NCBI GenBank assembly: GCA_964461715.1
Contig: CAYWVR010000001.1
Span: 62,001 to 126,000 of the forward strand
Direction of reading: 5' to 3'
Length of the DNA: 64,000 bases
DNA from: CAYWVR01 sp964461715
GTDB taxonomy: Bacteria; Planctomycetota; Phycisphaerae; FEN-1346
The translations under genes and the position numbers were made by a program. The notes beneath the pieces are model-generated. The model worked only from the letters and a program-made list of their open reading frames with translations, ran no database searches and was not told where the DNA came from. This document shows, in pieces, positions 61,669-64,000 of this stretch. Position 1 is the stretch's first letter, and each line of letters starts with the position of its first letter.

Positions 61669-61742
61669 CGCACCCCCGGAAGCGTGAACCGCATCAGGCG
61701 GGCGCCGGCCCTCGCCGGACCCCACGGAAAGGACGATGCCCT

Positions 61743-62879
61743 ATGTTCAAGACGCGCCTGTTTGCCCCCGGCCCCACCCCCGTCCCCGAGGAGACGCTCC
61801 TCGCGCTCGCCAAGCCGATGTTCCACCATCGGACGGCCGAGTACCGGGCCATGCTCGAGCAGCTCACCCGGGACATGCAGGCCATCCTCAAGACCTCCGC
61901 CGAGGTCTACACCATGACCGGCAGCGGCTCGGCCGCCATGGAGGCCGCCGTTGCCAACCTCGTGGGGCGCGGCGAGACGATGATTGCCGTCCGCGGCGGG
62001 AAGTTCGGCGAGCGATGGAGCGAGATCGGCCAGGCCTTCGGCGCCGAGGTGGTCAACCTTGACGTCGAGTGGGGTGCCGCCGTCACGGCCGACTCGATCG
62101 AGGAGGCCCTCGGGGCCAACCCCTCCGCCGTCGCCGTCTACCTCCAGCACTGCGAGACGTCCACCGCCACCGCCTGCGACGTCAAGGCCATCGCCGAAGT
62201 CGTCGCCAAGACCGACGCGTGCCTTGTCGTCGACGGGATCACGGGCGTCGGCGCCCTGCCGTACCACATGGACGACTGGGGCGTGGACGTCACCGTCATC
62301 GGGAGCCAGAAGGCCCTGATGATGCCGGCGGGCCTGGGGTTCGTCGCCTGCTCCGAGAAGGCCTGGACGAAGATCGAGGCCACCGACCCCGGCATGTACT
62401 ACAACAACCTCCGGGCCTTCAAGAAGAGCCTCGCGAAGTGGGACAACCCCTGGACCCCCGCGAACTCGATGGTGCGGGCGGCGCTGGTCTCGACGGGCAT
62501 GATCCGCGAGATGGGCATCGAGACCGTCTGGGCCGAGACGCGCCGCCGGGCCGAGGCGATGCGCGCCGCCGCCGAAGCCCTGGGCCTGGCCCTGTTCTCG
62601 AAAAGCCCCTCCGACAGCGTCACGGCCCTGTGCGTGCCGGAGGACGTCGACGGCGAGGCCCTGCCGAAGGTCCTCGCGAATGACTTCGGCGCGCGGGCGG
62701 CGGGCGGCCAGGCCCAGCTCAAGGGCAAGATCGTCCGGTTCTCCCACATGGGCTACCTCGACGCCTTCGACACGCTCGCCGCCGTTGCGGCCCTGGAGAT
62801 GGCCCTCGGCAAGCTCGGCCACAAGGTCGACTACGGCGCCGGCGTCGCCGCGGCCCAGAAGACGCTGGCCCGGGGCTGA
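61743..62879 (+). CDS. Class V aminotransferase (AGT/phosphoserine aminotransferase-like)
   Basis: 378 residues, PLP-dependent, homodimer expected. PLP is bound by Lys190 (GSQKALMMPAG) and Asp164 (LVVDGITGVG). The N-terminal F-A-P-G-P-T-P-V-P motif and Y-T-M-T-G-S-G-S-A-A-M-E loop are those of the alanine-glyoxylate and archaeal-type group rather than E. coli SerC. Placed 27 bases upstream of serA, it probably converts 3-phosphohydroxypyruvate to phosphoserine, as such enzymes do in several archaea and deep-branching bacteria. AAAGGA precedes the ATG. Confidence 0.85.
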   Translation: MFKTRLFAPGPTPVPEETLLALAKPMFHHRTAEYRAMLEQLTRDMQAILKTSAEVYTMTGSGSAAMEAAVANLVGRGETMIAVRGGKFGERWSEIGQAFGAEVVNLDVEWGAAVTADSIEEALGANPSAVAVYLQHCETSTATACDVKAIAEVVAKTDACLVVDGITGVGALPYHMDDWGVDVTVIGSQKALMMPAGLGFVACSEKAWTKIEATDPGMYYNNLRAFKKSLAKWDNPWTPANSMVRAALVSTGMIREMGIETVWAETRRRAEAMRAAAEALGLALFSKSPSDSVTALCVPEDVDGEALPKVLANDFGARAAGGQAQLKGKIVRFSHMGYLDAFDTLAAVAALEMALGKLGHKVDYGAGVAAAQKTLARG

Positions 62880-62906
62880 CCGTACAATCTCGCGAGAGGG
62901 ACACGC

Positions 62907-64000
62907 ATGAAGATTCTGGTTTCCGACAAGCTGGCCGACGACGGCATCGAAATCCTCAAGGGCGAGCCCGGCTTCGAGGTCGACGTTCGGACCGACCTGA
63001 AGCCCGACGAGCTCAAGGCCGAGATCGGCGCGTACGACGGTATCGTCATCCGCTCCGGCACGAAGCTGACGGCCGACGCCCTGGTCAAGCCGGGCAACCT
63101 GAAGGCCATCGCCCGGGCCGGCGTCGGCGTCGATAACGTCGACATCCCCACCGCCACCAAGCACGGCATCGTCGTGATGAACGCCCCGGACGGCAACACC
63201 ATCTCGACGGCCGAGCTGACGATCGCCCTGATGCTCGCCGTCTTCCGCAACATCGTTCCCGCGTGCGAGAGCCTGAAGGGCGGCAAGTGGGACCGCAAGG
63301 CCTACATGGGTCGCCAGGTGGCCGGCAAGACCATCGGCATCGTCGGCCTCGGTCGGATCGGATCGGCCGTTGCCCGCCGCTGCCTCGCGTTGGACATGAA
63401 GGTCGTCGGCTACGACCCGTTCGTCGCGGGGGGCACGGACCTCGCGAAGCAGATCCGCCTCGTCGACAACCTCGACGACCTGCTCAAGGAGGCGGACGTC
63501 CTGACGGTCCACACGACGTTGACGGACCAGACGCGCGGCCTGATCGGGGCCGAGGCCCTCGGGAAGATGAAGAAGGGGTCGGTGGTTCTGAACTGTGCCC
63601 GGGGCGGCATCGTGGACGAGGCGGCCCTGGCCCAAGCCCTCGAATCCGGCCACATCGCCGGGGCCGGCCTCGATGTCTACACCTCCGAGCCGCCCGAGAA
63701 TCGGGCCCTTGTCGAGCACCCGAAGGTCGTCTGTCTGCCGCACCTCGGCGCTTCGAGCCGCGAGGCGCAGGAGAACGTCGCCGTCGACGCCTGCCACGCC
63801 CTCGTCGATTACCTCAAGGGGCGGGACATGCGCAACTGCCTGAACGTCCCCGCCTTCGACTTCGAGAAGGCCGGCGAGCTCAAGCCCTACGCCGAGCTGG
63901 GCCACCGCATGGCCGCGGTGACCGCGGCTCTGGGGCAGGGGCGACTCAAGAAGATCACCGTCACCTACGCCGGCGAGCTGGCCAACGAATCCTACAAGAT
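62907..64000 (+). CDS. serA: D-3-phosphoglycerate dehydrogenase (partial, 3' end outside window)
   Basis: 364 residues visible, continuing beyond the right edge. It oxidises 3-phosphoglycerate with NAD to start serine synthesis. NAD loop GIVGLGRIGSAVA, catalytic Arg232 (CARGGIVDEAA), Glu261 (TSEPPENR) and His279 (CLPHLGASSREAQ) are all present. The part beyond residue 310 already belongs to the extra domain of the long (about 525-residue) SerA type; the regulatory ACT domain would lie outside. GAGAGGG precedes ATG 62907. A TACAAT at 62883-62888 may give an additional promoter. Confidence 0.95.
   Translation, partial: MKILVSDKLADDGIEILKGEPGFEVDVRTDLKPDELKAEIGAYDGIVIRSGTKLTADALVKPGNLKAIARAGVGVDNVDIPTATKHGIVVMNAPDGNTISTAELTIALMLAVFRNIVPACESLKGGKWDRKAYMGRQVAGKTIGIVGLGRIGSAVARRCLALDMKVVGYDPFVAGGTDLAKQIRLVDNLDDLLKEADVLTVHTTLTDQTRGLIGAEALGKMKKGSVVLNCARGGIVDEAALAQALESGHIAGAGLDVYTSEPPENRALVEHPKVVCLPHLGASSREAQENVAVDACHALVDYLKGRDMRNCLNVPAFDFEKAGELKPYAELGHRMAAVTAALGQGRLKKITVTYAGELANESYK

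Noticed and set aside
60843..63905. A minus-strand frame of about 1020 codons across surE, the aminotransferase and serA
   Set aside because: Overlaps three confidently identified genes and shows only low-complexity sequence; no ribosome site or domain.
1..64000. tRNA, rRNA, riboswitch, CRISPR, transposase and phage genes
   Set aside because: Looked for T-loop GGTTCGAATCC-type sequences, repeated short palindromes with spacers, DDE-type transposases and integrases; none seen. A covariance-model search would be decisive.

Overview
The window is a GC-rich (roughly 70 %), gene-dense chromosomal segment with no rRNA, tRNA, phage, insertion sequence or CRISPR array that I can see. The gene content points to a member of the Planctomycetota or a close relative, probably uncultured. 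The evidence is paired ExbD proteins beside an ExbB, several DUF4159 proteins, MoxR, a DUF1570-type peptidase, very large secreted TPR proteins, LamG and PA14 lipoproteins, a fused AroD-AroE, GH29 and GH38 glycosidases and the stub of a sulfatase. The taxonomic call is an inference from family content.

Layout. 1-7.7 kb: a partial lipoprotein, bacterial ferritin, a right-handed beta-helix protein, a small membrane protein, then MoxR with a tandem DUF4159 protein and a FlgM-like peptide. 8.2-14.5 kb: a DUF1570-like metallopeptidase, an RmlC-family epimerase, TspO, an APH-fold phosphotransferase overlapping a gutted sulfatase, and a GH38 alpha-mannosidase. 14.5-36.1 kb: a minus-strand run of thirteen genes, many joined by 4-base overlaps. 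Read 5' to 3' it encodes three secreted TPR proteins (one of 2662 residues), a small unknown protein, ExbB, two ExbD, a one-TM TonB-N-like protein, a polytopic DUF4159 protein, another polytopic protein, a DUF4159 lipoprotein, a LamG lipoprotein and a PA14 lipoprotein. 36.1-45.4 kb: a URO-D-family protein, YjbQ, an AraC remnant, a 2-hydroxyacid dehydrogenase, a sugar isomerase, a large secreted NHL/CBM9-like protein and an ABC-F ATPase. 45.4-48.9 kb: a TPR protein of about 16 repeats flanked by decayed gene fragments (methyltransferase, GFA-family, SGNH hydrolase). 48.9-64 kb: a DUF362 ferredoxin, GH29 fucosidase, AroDE, S20, a TPR protein, then on the plus strand def-fmt-DUF116-rsmB, a CDF zinc-type transporter, two small unknown proteins, surE, and the start of a serine-biosynthesis pair (class V aminotransferase and serA, cut by the window edge).

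How the genes work together. The 14.5-36.1 kb operon is the most interesting unit. A proton-channel pair (ExbB plus two ExbD) lies inside one transcription unit with giant periplasmic proteins that share an Ig-like repeat, and with lipoproteins built from one common stem carrying exchangeable sugar-binding-type ends. I infer an energised envelope or polysaccharide-handling apparatus; its function is unknown. The rest is housekeeping (translation initiation, rRNA modification, shikimate and serine synthesis) and carbohydrate degradation. Many unit starts show recognisable sigma-70-like promoters (TTGnnn, 16-19 bases, TAnnnT), and two genes look leaderless.
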